Shown: positions 36,369-45,125, counted from the stretch's first letter. The stretch: DNA of 64,000 nucleotides from Paenibacillus amylolyticus (GCF_003719335.1 NZ_RIAS01000001.1:558001-622000); one strand, 5' to 3'. Numbers and translations: made by a program. Notes: a model not told the origin generated them from the letters alone.

Positions 36369-37385
36369 TTAACCCTCCTGTTCAATTGCGACAGCATGTG
36401 CAATACAAGGAATACTTTCACCCTGCTGATATGAGAGTGGAGACAAGAGCGCTCCTGTTGCAACCACAAGCACACGCTTCAGATTACCTTTTTGCATCCG
36501 GTTCAGGATGTGACCATAAGTAACTGTAGCAGAACATCCGCAGCCGCTTCCTCCAGCAACGACTTGAGGCTGACTCTCCCGATCATAGATCATGAGCCCG
36601 CAATCGTTAAAAACGGTCTGCTCCATCGGAATACCTTCCTTATGCAAAAGTTCCTTCGTTATAGGCAGACCGACCGAAGCCAGATCACCTGTAACGATGA
36701 GATCATAATATCCTGGCTCCAGTCCGGTATCTCTGAAATGAGAAATAATCGTATCTGCCGCAGCCGGTGCCATCGCTGCACCCATATTAAAAGGATCCTT
36801 GATGCCGAGATCCATAATCCGGCCAATCGTGGCTTTCGCTACATACGGGCCTTGTCCTGTACGGGAAATGACACCACAACCGGAACCCGTGACGGTGTAC
36901 TGTGCATATGGCGGCTTCTGGGAACCATATTCCGTCGGATATCGAAACTGTTTTTCAACCGTACAGTTATGACTCACCGTTCCAGCGAGCACATAATCGC
37001 CGGCACCAGAATCGACAATCATGGACGCTAGAGCTAACGTTTCCATTGAGGTTGAGCAGGCTCCGAATACACCAAGATAGGGTGCGCCCAATTTCCTTGC
37101 CGAAAACGAACTGCTGATAATTTGGTTCATCAGATCCCCGCCGACAAAATAATGCAGTTCTTCCTTGGTAATATTGGCGTTCACCAATGCGAGCTGGGAT
37201 GCCTGTTCCAGCAGTTTACGCTCTGCTTTTTCCCATGTTTTCTCACCGATCTCCAGGTTATCATAAACGTAATCAAAATCAGAAGATAACGGCCCCTTAC
37301 CTTCATCTGGGCCTACAACGGTAGCTCTGCCTATAATTCGCGGCTGATGTTCATACTCCCAAGTCTGGCGGCCCAGCCTTTTCAT
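36369..37385 (-). CDS. spoVAD: stage V sporulation protein AD
   Basis: A 338-residue protein with a thiolase/ketoacyl-synthase-like fold that binds dipicolinic acid. FGACSTSMETLALASMIV and GGSGCGCSATVTYGH are hallmarks. It is soluble and acts on the spore inner membrane with SpoVAC. The ATG overlaps the spoVAC stop by 4 bp. Confidence 0.96.
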   Translation of the reverse strand: MKRLGRQTWEYEHQPRIIGRATVVGPDEGKGPLSSDFDYVYDNLEIGEKTWEKAERKLLEQASQLALVNANITKEELHYFVGGDLMNQIISSSFSARKLGAPYLGVFGACSTSMETLALASMIVDSGAGDYVLAGTVSHNCTVEKQFRYPTEYGSQKPPYAQYTVTGSGCGVISRTGQGPYVAKATIGRIMDLGIKDPFNMGAAMAPAAADTIISHFRDTGLEPGYYDLIVTGDLASVGLPITKELLHKEGIPMEQTVFNDCGLMIYDRESQPQVVAGGSGCGCSATVTYGHILNRMQKGNLKRVLVVATGALLSPLSYQQGESIPCIAHAVAIEQEG

Positions 37386-37882
37386 AGATGTCCACCTCCA
37401 AAGCCCAAAAAGGCATACACGATCCCAATGATAAAAGCCGCCACGACCCCAAAAACAATGACGGAACCGGCAAGCTTGAACATATTTGCTCCAACACCGA
37501 GCACCAGGCCTTCAGCACGATGCTCCAAAGCAGCCGAGCACATGGAATTGGCAAATCCTGTGACAGGGACCCCCGTACCCGCTCCCGCCCACTGCGCAAT
37601 TTTGTCGTATACACCGAGACATGTCAGAATAACTGAAATCAGAATCATGACGGCCACCGTGGGACTTGCGGCCTCTTTGGATGTCATGTCCAACCCAGCC
37701 ATAAACGCTTCCTGGATGGCTTGTCCAATCAAACAGACGGTTCCCCCCACCAGAAAAGCTTTGATACAATTTTTAAAAATTGGACGTGAAGGTTCATGTT
37801 TTTTGGCGACTTTTTTATATTCCTTTTCATCCATCGATAGCGATGAGGTTTTCTTCTTTCCGGTTGCAGATTGTTCTGGCAA
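37382..37882 (-). CDS. spoVAC: stage V sporulation protein AC (mechanosensitive DPA channel)
   Basis: A 166-residue membrane protein with a charged N-terminus (residues 1-35) and about four TM helices. FLVGGTVCLIGQAIQ and AGAGTGVPVTGFANSMCSAA show internal similarity to SpoVAEb. The start is TTG 37882 with a perfect AAAGGAGG 8 nt upstream. It is the first gene of a three-gene C-D-Eb operon; spoVAA, AB, AEa and AF are absent here. A SigG promoter is expected but I could not assign one with confidence. Confidence 0.95.
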   Translation of the reverse strand: MPEQSATGKKKTSSLSMDEKEYKKVAKKHEPSRPIFKNCIKAFLVGGTVCLIGQAIQEAFMAGLDMTSKEAASPTVAVMILISVILTCLGVYDKIAQWAGAGTGVPVTGFANSMCSAALEHRAEGLVLGVGANMFKLAGSVIVFGVVAAFIIGIVYAFLGFGGGHL

Positions 37883-38073
37883 GTACAGGACCTCCTTTAT
37901 GTGAATGGTTTGCAGTTATAGCTGAATGGCGATTGTGGAGCACTTCTATACATTGTTTGTTATTATCGGGAAGGTTATGTATCCGGCGAGAAACAGCATA
38001 TGTTTCCAAAGAGAAAGAGATGGGGAAGTTATATAGATCACGCCGCTTGATTGTAGTTCACAACCTGTTTGTT

Positions 38074-38157
38074 CTATAAATAAAGAAGAATGATGACGAG
38101 CAAAATAAAGAGTACAATGAACAACACCTTCTCATTGCCTTCTTCAGGAGGCTTCAT
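38074..38157 (-). CDS. tiny single-TM protein (27 residues)
   Basis: A very short reading frame: MKPPEEGNEK followed by a hydrophobic helix VLFIVLFILLVIILLYL and stop. The helix resembles the tiny TM proteins of the YjcZ sporulation family. AAGGAG lies 12 nt before the ATG, longer than ideal. It sits in the 600-bp gap between spoVAC and the M42 peptidase, where I see no other gene. Expression is unproven; a sporulation role is inferred from family type and location. Confidence 0.45.
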   Translation of the reverse strand: MKPPEEGNEKVLFIVLFILLVIILLYL

Positions 38158-38349
38158 CTTGTATCCCGGCTCCTTCCTACGCTTGAACGTCGTTTAACAG
38201 GACAGCCTGATTACAGAAGAATATGGCTCCCTTTTATAATCATATTCATGAAGGCGGCTTCAAGATTGAGACAACAGCGGACAGAAAAACGGAAAATCTA
38301 GACTAACCACGCAAAATCATGCCTTAAAAACGTAACATAAACATAGACA

Positions 38350-38377
38350 TTCACTTGTGCAAGGTTCATACTATAAT
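38350..38377 (+). promoter_or_regulatory. SigA-type promoter for the M42 peptidase
   Basis: TTCACT (38350-38355), a 16-bp spacer, and a perfect TATAAT (38372-38377), about 105 bp before the start codon. A small GTCCTTT/AAAGGAC hairpin lies in the leader. Confidence 0.45.
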
Positions 38378-38483
38378 GTGACCAGTGGTTAATAACGAGT
38401 CCTTTGTACGAAAAAAAGGACACCAGGCCAGCAACCGTTTTACTGTGACCTGATATACATATCAACAGAGGAGTTGTTAACAC

Positions 38484-39557
38484 ATGAATGAAAAAACGTT
38501 GGACATGTTTCGCACATTAACGGAATTCCCTTCCGCCTCCGGCTTCGAACGTGAACTGCGCGGCTGGATGAAGGAGCAACTGTCCGCATATACCGATGAA
38601 TTTGTACAAGATCGCTTGGGTAGTCTCTTTGGTGTTCTTCGCGGGGATGAATCCGGCCCGAAAGTCATGGTCGCCGGACATTTTGACGAAGTCGGCTTTA
38701 TGACAACAGGCATTACGGAAACGGGTATGATCAAATTCCGTCCACTTGGTGGATGGTGGAGTCAAGCTGTGCTTTCGCAGCGTCTTCAGATTATTACTCC
38801 TGAGCGCCGGATTACAGGTGTTGTCGGCTCTACGCCTACACACTTGCTGGATGAATCCCAGCGAAGCAAGCCGGTAGACTTGAATTCAATGTATCTGGAC
38901 ATTGGCGCAGATGATCGTGCGGAAGCAGAATCATGGGGAATTCATCCCGGAATGCAGATCGTACCGATCTGTGAATTCACACCGATGGCAAACCCTAAGA
39001 AAATTATGGCCAAAGCCTGGGATAACCGTTATGGTGTCGGTCTGGCTCTTGAACTGGTGGAAGAACTGCATAAAGAGAAGTTACCGAATATCCTCTATTC
39101 CGGTGCAACGGTTCAGGAGGAATTGGGACTGCGCGGAGCACGTACAGCAGCCAACCTTATTCAACCAGACATTTTCTTTGCTCTGGACTGTAGTGCGGCT
39201 AATGACATGACGGGTGACAAACAATCCTTTGGTCATATCGGTCAAGGTGCATTGCTTCGCATCTTTGACCCAGGAATGTTCACGCATCGTGGAATGGTGG
39301 AGTATGTTAAGGATACTGCTGCTTCCAATAAGATCAAGACGCAATACTTCATCTCGCCGGGCGGTACGGACGCAGGTCAGGTTCACTTGAGTGGTATTGG
39401 TGTACCTTCTACCGTAATTGGCATCTGCGGCCGATATATTCACACCTCATCTTCCATTATTCATACGGATGATTACGATGCGGCTAAAGAATTAATTGTG
39501 AAGCTCGTGAAAGGTCTCGATCGTTCAACGATGGAAACCATTATTAATAACGCTTGA
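38484..39557 (+). CDS. M42-family glutamyl aminopeptidase / FrvX-like metallopeptidase
   Basis: A 357-residue di-metal aminopeptidase that probably forms tetrahedral dodecamers in the cytoplasm. VAGHFDEVGFM gives the first His/Asp metal ligand, TVQEELGLRGA the catalytic Glu pair, FALDCSAAND an Asp ligand, and RYIHTSSSIIHTDDY the final His. It trims short peptides. GAGGAG precedes the ATG by 10 nt. It stands alone, with its own promoter and terminator. Confidence 0.92.
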   Translation: MNEKTLDMFRTLTEFPSASGFERELRGWMKEQLSAYTDEFVQDRLGSLFGVLRGDESGPKVMVAGHFDEVGFMTTGITETGMIKFRPLGGWWSQAVLSQRLQIITPERRITGVVGSTPTHLLDESQRSKPVDLNSMYLDIGADDRAEAESWGIHPGMQIVPICEFTPMANPKKIMAKAWDNRYGVGLALELVEELHKEKLPNILYSGATVQEELGLRGARTAANLIQPDIFFALDCSAANDMTGDKQSFGHIGQGALLRIFDPGMFTHRGMVEYVKDTAASNKIKTQYFISPGGTDAGQVHLSGIGVPSTVIGICGRYIHTSSSIIHTDDYDAAKELIVKLVKGLDRSTMETIINNA

Positions 39558-39594
39558 TTTAAGCATAAGTCAACGGTATAAAGCTTCAAACCAT

Positions 39595-39626
39595 AGAGAT
39601 ATCCTTTTTCGGGGTATCTCTTTTTC
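39595..39626 (+). terminator. terminator of the M42 peptidase
   Basis: AGAGATATCC pairs with GGGGTATCTCT (one mismatch) around a T-rich loop, followed by TTTTT, 38 bp after the stop. Confidence 0.85.
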
Positions 39627-39657
39627 TATCGATCAAATAAATAAATGGATCGTTTGA

Positions 39658-39685
39658 ACATGTTGAGCACGAGATACATAAGATA
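39658..39685 (+). promoter_or_regulatory. SigK-type promoter candidate
   Basis: AC (39658-39659), 17 bp, and CATAAGATA (39677-39685), an exact match to the SigK -10 consensus CATAnnnTA with the usual -35 AC. It lies about 65 bp before the start of the two-gene operon behind it. The motif is short, so a chance match is possible. Confidence 0.35.
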
Positions 39686-39750
39686 GGATACTGGAAGGTT
39701 AGTTAACTAAAGATGAAGAACCAACACATCAAACAGCGGGGGACCTTTGT

Positions 39751-40071
39751 ATGGCAATGGGAAGGAACGGAAAATCAAATAAAGGTTCCAGAAAAACTAA
39801 TGCCGCAAACACCCTTCTGAGTGGCAATTTAAAAGGAAAAAAACTTGAACTGATTGTTGCCGCATTATTGGTTAGCGGGAAATTAAGAGTGGATGCAGTC
39901 ACGCTGTTTAGAGAAGCCACATTAGTTGTAGAATTAGTGGGCCAGTATAAAACACTCCAAAAGGTTGAACCTTCTAATTCAGATAAACTAGTCCAATTTT
40001 TGGATGAAACGGGCCGAGATATGACTCTAAACGATGTAATTCAGGCTTTTCAGCAACGTATAAATTCCTAA
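39751..40071 (+). CDS. hypothetical protein, possibly sporulation-associated
   Basis: A 106-residue soluble protein that I do not recognise. The N-terminal 30 residues are basic and Asn/Gly/Ser-rich. The remainder is predicted helical (LKGKKLELIVAALLVSGKLR; LFREATLVVELVGQYKTLQ), and the C-terminus is acidic. GGGGG is 8 nt before ATG 39751. It precedes the 39-residue TM protein by 28 bp, so they probably form an operon. A SigK-like promoter upstream suggests mother-cell expression (inference). Confidence 0.7.
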   Translation: MAMGRNGKSNKGSRKTNAANTLLSGNLKGKKLELIVAALLVSGKLRVDAVTLFREATLVVELVGQYKTLQKVEPSNSDKLVQFLDETGRDMTLNDVIQAFQQRINS

Positions 40072-40099
40072 ATGCCAAGCATGAAAAGAGGTGGCTGTG

Positions 40100-40219
40100 A
40101 TGTCTGAGTTTGATGGAGTCGGTTTTGCCGAAATGCTAATTGTACTTATTCTTATTGTTTTGTTAGCATTTGGTTCTACAGATATCGATACACTTAGCGG
40201 TACACCTACGAAAGTCTAA
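40100..40219 (+). CDS. tiny single-TM protein, YjcZ-like (39 residues)
   Basis: A 39-residue protein: a short polar start with GVGF, one hydrophobic helix (EMLIVLILIVLLAFG, about residues 11-25) and a polar tail. The Gly-Phe lead followed by an Ile/Val/Leu helix is the layout of the tiny TM (YjcZ) proteins of sporulating bacilli. AGAGGTGG stands 5 nt before the ATG, a strong site for so short a frame. It is 28 bp after the 106-residue gene. Confidence 0.65.
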   Translation: MSEFDGVGFAEMLIVLILIVLLAFGSTDIDTLSGTPTKV

Positions 40220-40311
40220 ATTACTTGTTTCTTGATATGTAACCAAACAACAGCGATTCTGAGGCAATGGCGGCTTAGCGCGACCATTCAAGTTACGCTC
40301 TTGATTTTTAG

Positions 40312-40341
40312 AACGCCAGTCCATAAAAATGGGCTGGCGTT
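40312..40341. terminator. hairpin between convergent genes
   Basis: AACGCCAG-CCAT (40312-40324) pairs with ATGG-CTGGCGTT (40329-40341) around a short A loop. T-rich sequence is modest on both sides. It probably serves the small plus-strand operon and the convergent DUF457 gene. Confidence 0.65.
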
Positions 40342-40351
40342 TGTGGTTGTC

Positions 40352-41059
40352 CTACAGAAATAAAGGCGAGAATGCAAACCAAGCCAAAATCAGTGTCAGG
40401 ATCACGCAGACATTTTCTACAACTGCTCCATGTTTAGTTCCCGTACTCATCAGATTTGCACGAATACGCAGCTTTAATGGCGGCAATGGACGAATCCCTC
40501 GATTAGTCAAGGAATCGGCAAGCAGATGAAGAGCATAAGCGGAACCTCCAGCGACCCAAATTTCTGGGCCTTGTTGCTGCGTTGTACTGTACAGTAAACC
40601 CGTCCAAACAGCTGTTCCGTACAAGGTATGCGTTAATCCCCTGTGTGTAAGTGTCGTGCACAACATAAGCAGGCTACCTGCAATCAAATTCCACGGAGCA
40701 AAAGCATGACCATAGAAGACCAAGCCCAGTCCAATGGCAAACATTAATACTTTACGAAGTGATCGCGAAGGCAGGAACGACACAAGCCCAATGAATACAG
40801 CAAGCAGCAGATTCCACGGTTTGGCCGGAACGTAAAAATACACAAACACAGCCGCAGGCAAAAGAATGGTCTGCAGCAGTCGAATCAAACTGCTCGGCAA
40901 TGCTTTCGATACCAGCAATGAATTAGGCTCATCAATATCTGGCAGCAACGAGCCTATTAGTGCGACTGTTACAGCCGGTGCAGCAACCTGCATTCCAAGG
41001 AGCTGCAACACTGAAAGCGAAACGCCTGTCCCGATAATAAGGTGGGATCTTCCCATCAT
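40352..41059 (-). CDS. YdjM/DUF457 membrane-bound metal-dependent hydrolase
   Basis: A 235-residue integral membrane protein, with about five or six TM helices. Conserved polar motifs are LLPDIDEP, THRGLTHTLYG and HLLADSLTNRGIRPL, which hold the putative metal ligands of the YdjM family. Its reaction is unknown. ATG 41059 (or 41056) is chosen because similarity to the family begins at MGRSHLIIG. It is divergent from the nir operon with about 270 bp between. Confidence 0.85.
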   Translation of the reverse strand: MMGRSHLIIGTGVSLSVLQLLGMQVAAPAVTVALIGSLLPDIDEPNSLLVSKALPSSLIRLLQTILLPAAVFVYFYVPAKPWNLLLAVFIGLVSFLPSRSLRKVLMFAIGLGLVFYGHAFAPWNLIAGSLLMLCTTLTHRGLTHTLYGTAVWTGLLYSTTQQQGPEIWVAGGSAYALHLLADSLTNRGIRPLPPLKLRIRANLMSTGTKHGAVVENVCVILTLILAWFAFSPLFL

Positions 41060-41178
41060 GATGCAAAAACGTCCTTTCGAGAAAATAGGGAACGTAACCG
41101 ACCCCAATCTGATCATACCTCGAAAGAAAAACAAGAACAATAGTTCGTATTTCTTATTTCCGAAAAATATTTTTCATT

Positions 41179-41194
41179 CGTGATGCTCATCACA
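41179..41194 (+). promoter_or_regulatory. upstream FNR/CRP-type site
   Basis: CGTGA-N6-TCACA, one base off the TGTGA-N6-TCACA palindrome. It is centred about 88.5 bp upstream of the inferred nirB start and 47 bp from the downstream site. Confidence 0.5.
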
Positions 41195-41225
41195 CTTATT
41201 TTAATATGAATGATCTATCGTAATT

Positions 41226-41241
41226 AGTGAAATTAATCACA
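41226..41241 (+). promoter_or_regulatory. promoter-proximal FNR-type site for nirBDC
   Basis: AGTGA-N6-TCACA, one mismatch from consensus. With a start about 7 bp after the TATAAT box (near 41275), its centre falls at -41.5, the classical class II activation position for FNR/CRP proteins. Confidence 0.6.
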
Positions 41242-41262
41242 TTTAGTTCGAGTTAGTCGTTG

Positions 41263-41268
41263 TATAAT
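41263..41268 (+). promoter_or_regulatory. -10 box of the nirBDC promoter
   Basis: A perfect TATAAT with no recognisable -35 hexamer at 17 bp (CATTTA instead), as expected for an activator-dependent promoter. Confidence 0.6.
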
Positions 41269-41328
41269 TCAAATATAAGCCATTAAAAATGTTGGTAAAT
41301 GCACAGGTTTACCCAAGGAGGCATTCAC

Positions 41329-43758
41329 ATGAACGGAAATAAAGAAAGACTAGTTGTCATTGGTAACGGGATGGCCGGAATCAGCACGGTAGAGCAAATT
41401 CTAAAATTAACTTCGCGTTTTGATATTACGGTTTTTGGTACAGAACCTTATCCCAACTACAATCGTATTATGTTGTCCTATGTCCTGGAAGGCAGTAAAA
41501 CGCTGGATGACATTGTCCTTAACGATCTTCACTGGTACAAGGACTATGGAATCACGCTTCACACAGGCACAACCGTTGCCCGCATTGATGCGGAGACTCG
41601 TGAAGTTGTAACAGAAGATGGTCACCGTACTCCGTATGACAAAGTTATTATCGCAACAGGTTCAAGTTCTTTTATCCTCCCTGTACCCGGACATGACAAG
41701 CAAGGTGTCGTTGGGTTCCGTGATATCGCCGATTGCAATATCATGCTGGAAGCAGCAAAAGCATACAAAAAAGCAGCTGTCATCGGGGGCGGACTGCTGG
41801 GTTTGGAGGCTGCTAAAGGACTTGTCCAACTCGGCATGGATGTTACCGTTGTGCATTTGATGGATGATCTGATGGAGCGCCAACTCGATCCACAGGCTTC
41901 TGCGATGTTGAAAGCGGAACTGGAACGTCAGGGAATTAAATTCAAAATGGGAGCACAAACCTCCGAACTGCTAGGCGGAGACCGGGTTGAAGGCATTCGT
42001 TTTGCGGACGATTCTGTGCTGGCTGTGGATTTTGTAGTGATGGCAGTTGGTATTAAACCGAATACATCTGTGGCCCGCGAGAGCGGTTTGGAAGTCAATC
42101 GAGGGATCATCGTGGATGACTACATGCAGACCTCCCTGAAAGATGTCTACTCTGTCGGGGAATGTAACGAACATCGCGGGGTATGTTACGGACTTGTGGC
42201 TCCTCTCTTTGAGCAAGGCATGATTCTTGCCAAACATATTTGCGGCGTGGAGACTGCTCCGTATGAAGGCTCGGTTGTATCTACGAAATTGAAAATTTCG
42301 GGTGTAGACGTCTTCTCTACTGGCGAATTCATTGACAGCCCTGAACATACCGTGATTTCACAGAAAGATGACTGGAAACGTACTTACAAAAAAATCCTGC
42401 TTCGAGACAACAAAATGGTAGGCGCTGTACTCTTTGGTGACATTACGGATTCCGCTGAGCTGCAGAAACTGATCAAGAACCAGACTGAAATGACAGATGA
42501 ATTGTACAGTTCACTTATGGGTACAGGCTGCGGCGGTCACAAAAAAACGACGTCAGTTGAAACGATGCCGGAAGATGAAATCGTTTGTGGATGTAACGGC
42601 GTAACCAAAGGTGCTATCGTAGATGTCATTACCAATCAAGGTCTGACTACAGTTGACGAGATTAAAGCCTGCACGGGTGCAACCCGCTCTTGTGGAGGAT
42701 GTAAACCGGTGGTCGAACAGATTTTACAATACGTGCTTGGAGATCATTTCACTGCCGGTGGCAAACAGGGAATCTGTAGCTGCACAACTCTCGGGCGAGA
42801 TGAAATTGTAGCTGAAATCCGGGAAAAAGGCTTGCAAACAAGCAAGGAAGTCATGAACGTACTTGGCTGGAGCCAGCCTGAGGGCTGCTCGAAATGTCGT
42901 CCGGCCATCAACTACTATCTGGGCATGATCTATCCGGACACACATGAGGATGAAAAAGAATCCCGTTTTGTTAACGAACGTATGAACGCAAACATTCAAA
43001 AAGACGGAACATATACCGTTGTACCTCGGATGTACGGCGGGGTAACGACACCAGCCGATCTGAAAAAGATCGCTGACGTCTCAGTCAAATATGATATCAA
43101 AGCGGTTAAAGTGACGGGCGGTCAACGTCTGGATCTCATCGGTGTCAAAAAAGAAGATTTGACTAAAGTGTGGGCTGAACTGGATATGCCTTCGGGTTAC
43201 GCCTACGCGAAATCGCTTCGTACCGTTAAAACGTGCGTTGGCTCCCAATTCTGCCGCTTCGGTACTCAGGATTCGATGGCCATGGGTGCGAGAATCGAAC
43301 GTAAATTTGAACGTCTCGATCTGCCAGCCAAATTCAAATATGCCGTGAACGGCTGTCCTCGAAACTGTGCAGAAGCATGCACGAAGGATATCGGTATCGT
43401 CGGCAATGATGGCGGCTGGGAAATCTTCATCGGTGGTAACGGCGGAATCAAAGCAAGACTCGCTGACTCGCTGTGTAAAGTGAAAACCGATGATGAACTG
43501 ATCGAATTGTGCGGAGCCATCATGCAGTATTACCGCGAGACAGGTAACTATCTGGAGCGTACTTCGGAATGGGTAGAACGCATGGGTCTGGAGCACATCC
43601 GCTCGGTTGTTGTGGATAACATTGAGGAACGTAAAGCGCTGATGGGACGGATCGAGTTCGCCCTTGCACAGGTGGAAGAACCATGGCAAAAAGCGATTCG
43701 TGATGAAGAAGGCCAAAGCAAAATGTTCCATAGCATTGAAGTTACGGCTCGCCCATAA
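41329..43758 (+). CDS. nirB: NADH-dependent nitrite reductase large subunit
   Basis: An 809-residue siroheme nitrite reductase that reduces nitrite to ammonium (NirB, also called NasD). The N-terminal FAD/NAD-binding domains contain VVIGNGMAGIS and AAVIGGGLLGLEAA. Two BFD-like [2Fe-2S] regions follow (CGCNGVTKG ... CGGCKPVV; C-rich SCTTLGRDE ... GCSKCRP). The C-terminal siroheme/[4Fe-4S] domain has TCVGSQFCRFGTQDS and NGCPRNCAEACTKDIG. ATG 41329 has AAGGAGG 7 nt upstream. It leads the nirB-nirD-nirC operon under probable FNR control. Confidence 0.97.
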   Translation: MNGNKERLVVIGNGMAGISTVEQILKLTSRFDITVFGTEPYPNYNRIMLSYVLEGSKTLDDIVLNDLHWYKDYGITLHTGTTVARIDAETREVVTEDGHRTPYDKVIIATGSSSFILPVPGHDKQGVVGFRDIADCNIMLEAAKAYKKAAVIGGGLLGLEAAKGLVQLGMDVTVVHLMDDLMERQLDPQASAMLKAELERQGIKFKMGAQTSELLGGDRVEGIRFADDSVLAVDFVVMAVGIKPNTSVARESGLEVNRGIIVDDYMQTSLKDVYSVGECNEHRGVCYGLVAPLFEQGMILAKHICGVETAPYEGSVVSTKLKISGVDVFSTGEFIDSPEHTVISQKDDWKRTYKKILLRDNKMVGAVLFGDITDSAELQKLIKNQTEMTDELYSSLMGTGCGGHKKTTSVETMPEDEIVCGCNGVTKGAIVDVITNQGLTTVDEIKACTGATRSCGGCKPVVEQILQYVLGDHFTAGGKQGICSCTTLGRDEIVAEIREKGLQTSKEVMNVLGWSQPEGCSKCRPAINYYLGMIYPDTHEDEKESRFVNERMNANIQKDGTYTVVPRMYGGVTTPADLKKIADVSVKYDIKAVKVTGGQRLDLIGVKKEDLTKVWAELDMPSGYAYAKSLRTVKTCVGSQFCRFGTQDSMAMGARIERKFERLDLPAKFKYAVNGCPRNCAEACTKDIGIVGNDGGWEIFIGGNGGIKARLADSLCKVKTDDELIELCGAIMQYYRETGNYLERTSEWVERMGLEHIRSVVVDNIEERKALMGRIEFALAQVEEPWQKAIRDEEGQSKMFHSIEVTARP

Positions 43759-43821
43759 ACCAAATCAGACTTCATATTTACCGGATTAAGTAGAGAAAAA
43801 ATGAGTTTAAAGGAGTGGTTG

Positions 43822-44151
43822 ATGATGACGACCAAACAAACAGGCACGTATTTCCCGGCTGGAGGTATAGATGAATTTCTGCCACGCATCGGCAGAGTTG
43901 TAGAGATCGACGATCTTCAGCTCGCGGTATTCCGTGCTTCGGATGGCACCATCTTTGCTGCTGACAACCATAACCCCCACCCTAAGGGTGGGCCGCTGGC
44001 TGAAGGCATTGTATCCGGGCACTATCTTTATGATCCGCTGTATGATTGGAAAATTGATTTGACGACAGGTCAGGTACAGGCACCTGATAACGGTCAAGTG
44101 CAGATGTACCCGGTCAAGGTGGAGAACGACCAGGTCTGGATTGCTGTCTAA
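43822..44151 (+). CDS. nirD: nitrite reductase small subunit (Rieske-like)
   Basis: A 109-residue NirD/NasE protein with a Rieske fold. The cluster-binding Cys-x-His boxes are replaced (NHNPHPKGGPLAEG; HYLYDPLYDWKID), so it cannot bind [2Fe-2S] in the standard way; this is usual in NirD. It partners NirB. ATG 43822 is chosen because AAAGGAG is 6 nt away. It lies 63 bp after nirB. Confidence 0.93.
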   Translation: MMTTKQTGTYFPAGGIDEFLPRIGRVVEIDDLQLAVFRASDGTIFAADNHNPHPKGGPLAEGIVSGHYLYDPLYDWKIDLTTGQVQAPDNGQVQMYPVKVENDQVWIAV

Positions 44152-44207
44152 ACTCTGCTCTGCCGTAACAATGGAGATTCGATTGATGTTGACTAATGGG
44201 GGAAACC

Positions 44208-44993
44208 ATGATGTATACACCAAGTGTTGAAGGAATTATTGAAGCTGCTGTTAAAAAGAGAGATCAGATGAATGCAAGTTTACCACGTTACATGGTCGCC
44301 GCCTTAATGGCAGGCGCATATGTAGGGCTTGGCATTATCCTGATTTTTAGTATCGGGGCTCCGCTGCTTGCAGCACACTCACCATTGCAAACGATGCTGA
44401 TGGGCATGTCCTTCGGGCTCGCCCTGACGCTTGTAATCTTTGCCGGGTCAGAACTTTTCACAGGTAACAACATGTTTTTTACGATGAGTACACTCGCCGG
44501 GCGAACCACAGTGAATGATACGCTGAAAAACTGGGGACTTGTGTTTCTCGGCAACCTGATCGGCGCCGTCCTGCTCAGCCTGCTGATTGTAGGTAGCGGG
44601 CTGTTCAAAGCAGCCACCCCGGAGCATCTTCTGTTCGTCGTTTCTGCCAAAAAAATGAGTGCTCCAGTTACAGAACTTTTCTTCCGCGGCATTCTCTGTA
44701 ACTGGCTCGTATGTCTGGCCATCTGGATGTCTGCTCGCTCCAAAGAAGATATCGCCAAACTGGTTCTCATCTGGTGGTGTCTGTATGCCTTTATCGCAAG
44801 CGGTTATGAGCACAGCGTAGCCAATATGACCCTCCTTTCCCTGGCGTGGCTGTTGCCAAACCACCCGGATGCGATTTCGCTGGCTGGCTGGTTCCACAAT
44901 ATGATTCCGGTCACACTTGGTAATATCATCGGTGGCGCCCTGTTTGTCGGTATGGCCTACTGGTACACTTCACCGGTACGCAAAAAAGCATAA
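44208..44993 (+). CDS. nirC: formate/nitrite transporter family protein
   Basis: A 261-residue FNT-family channel with six TM helices. LAGRTTVNDTLKNWGLVFLGN, FFRGILCNWLVCLAIWMS and SGYEHSVANM are family motifs, and the last holds the central His. It probably imports nitrite for NirBD, given the operon. GGGGGAAACC precedes ATG 44208. A strong terminator follows. Confidence 0.92.
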   Translation: MMYTPSVEGIIEAAVKKRDQMNASLPRYMVAALMAGAYVGLGIILIFSIGAPLLAAHSPLQTMLMGMSFGLALTLVIFAGSELFTGNNMFFTMSTLAGRTTVNDTLKNWGLVFLGNLIGAVLLSLLIVGSGLFKAATPEHLLFVVSAKKMSAPVTELFFRGILCNWLVCLAIWMSARSKEDIAKLVLIWWCLYAFIASGYEHSVANMTLLSLAWLLPNHPDAISLAGWFHNMIPVTLGNIIGGALFVGMAYWYTSPVRKKA

Positions 44994-45079
44994 TATAATT
45001 CCCGCATACTGTGTTTCTGAAACTACTACTATCAATAGTTTCTTGACTGCACGATATCCTTAATTTCACCTTTGCTCAA

Positions 45080-45125
45080 AGCCATGTGGGATGCCGAATC
45101 TGATTCAGCATCCCACATGGCTTTT
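45080..45125 (+). terminator. terminator of the nirBDC operon
   Basis: AGCCATGTGGGATGC (45080-45094) pairs perfectly with GCATCCCACATGGCT (45108-45122), then TTTT. A 15-bp GC-rich stem 87 bp after the nirC stop. Confidence 0.92.

Noticed and set aside
37883..37980. SigG promoter for spoVAC (GTATA with CATTCAG 18 bp on)
   Set aside because: The -10 lacks the required terminal TA, so the match is too weak to list.
41329..44993. Purely assimilatory nitrate/nitrite operon under TnrA
   Set aside because: No nitrate reductase gene and no TGTnA-type 17-bp TnrA site seen; the palindromes fit FNR/CRP proteins.
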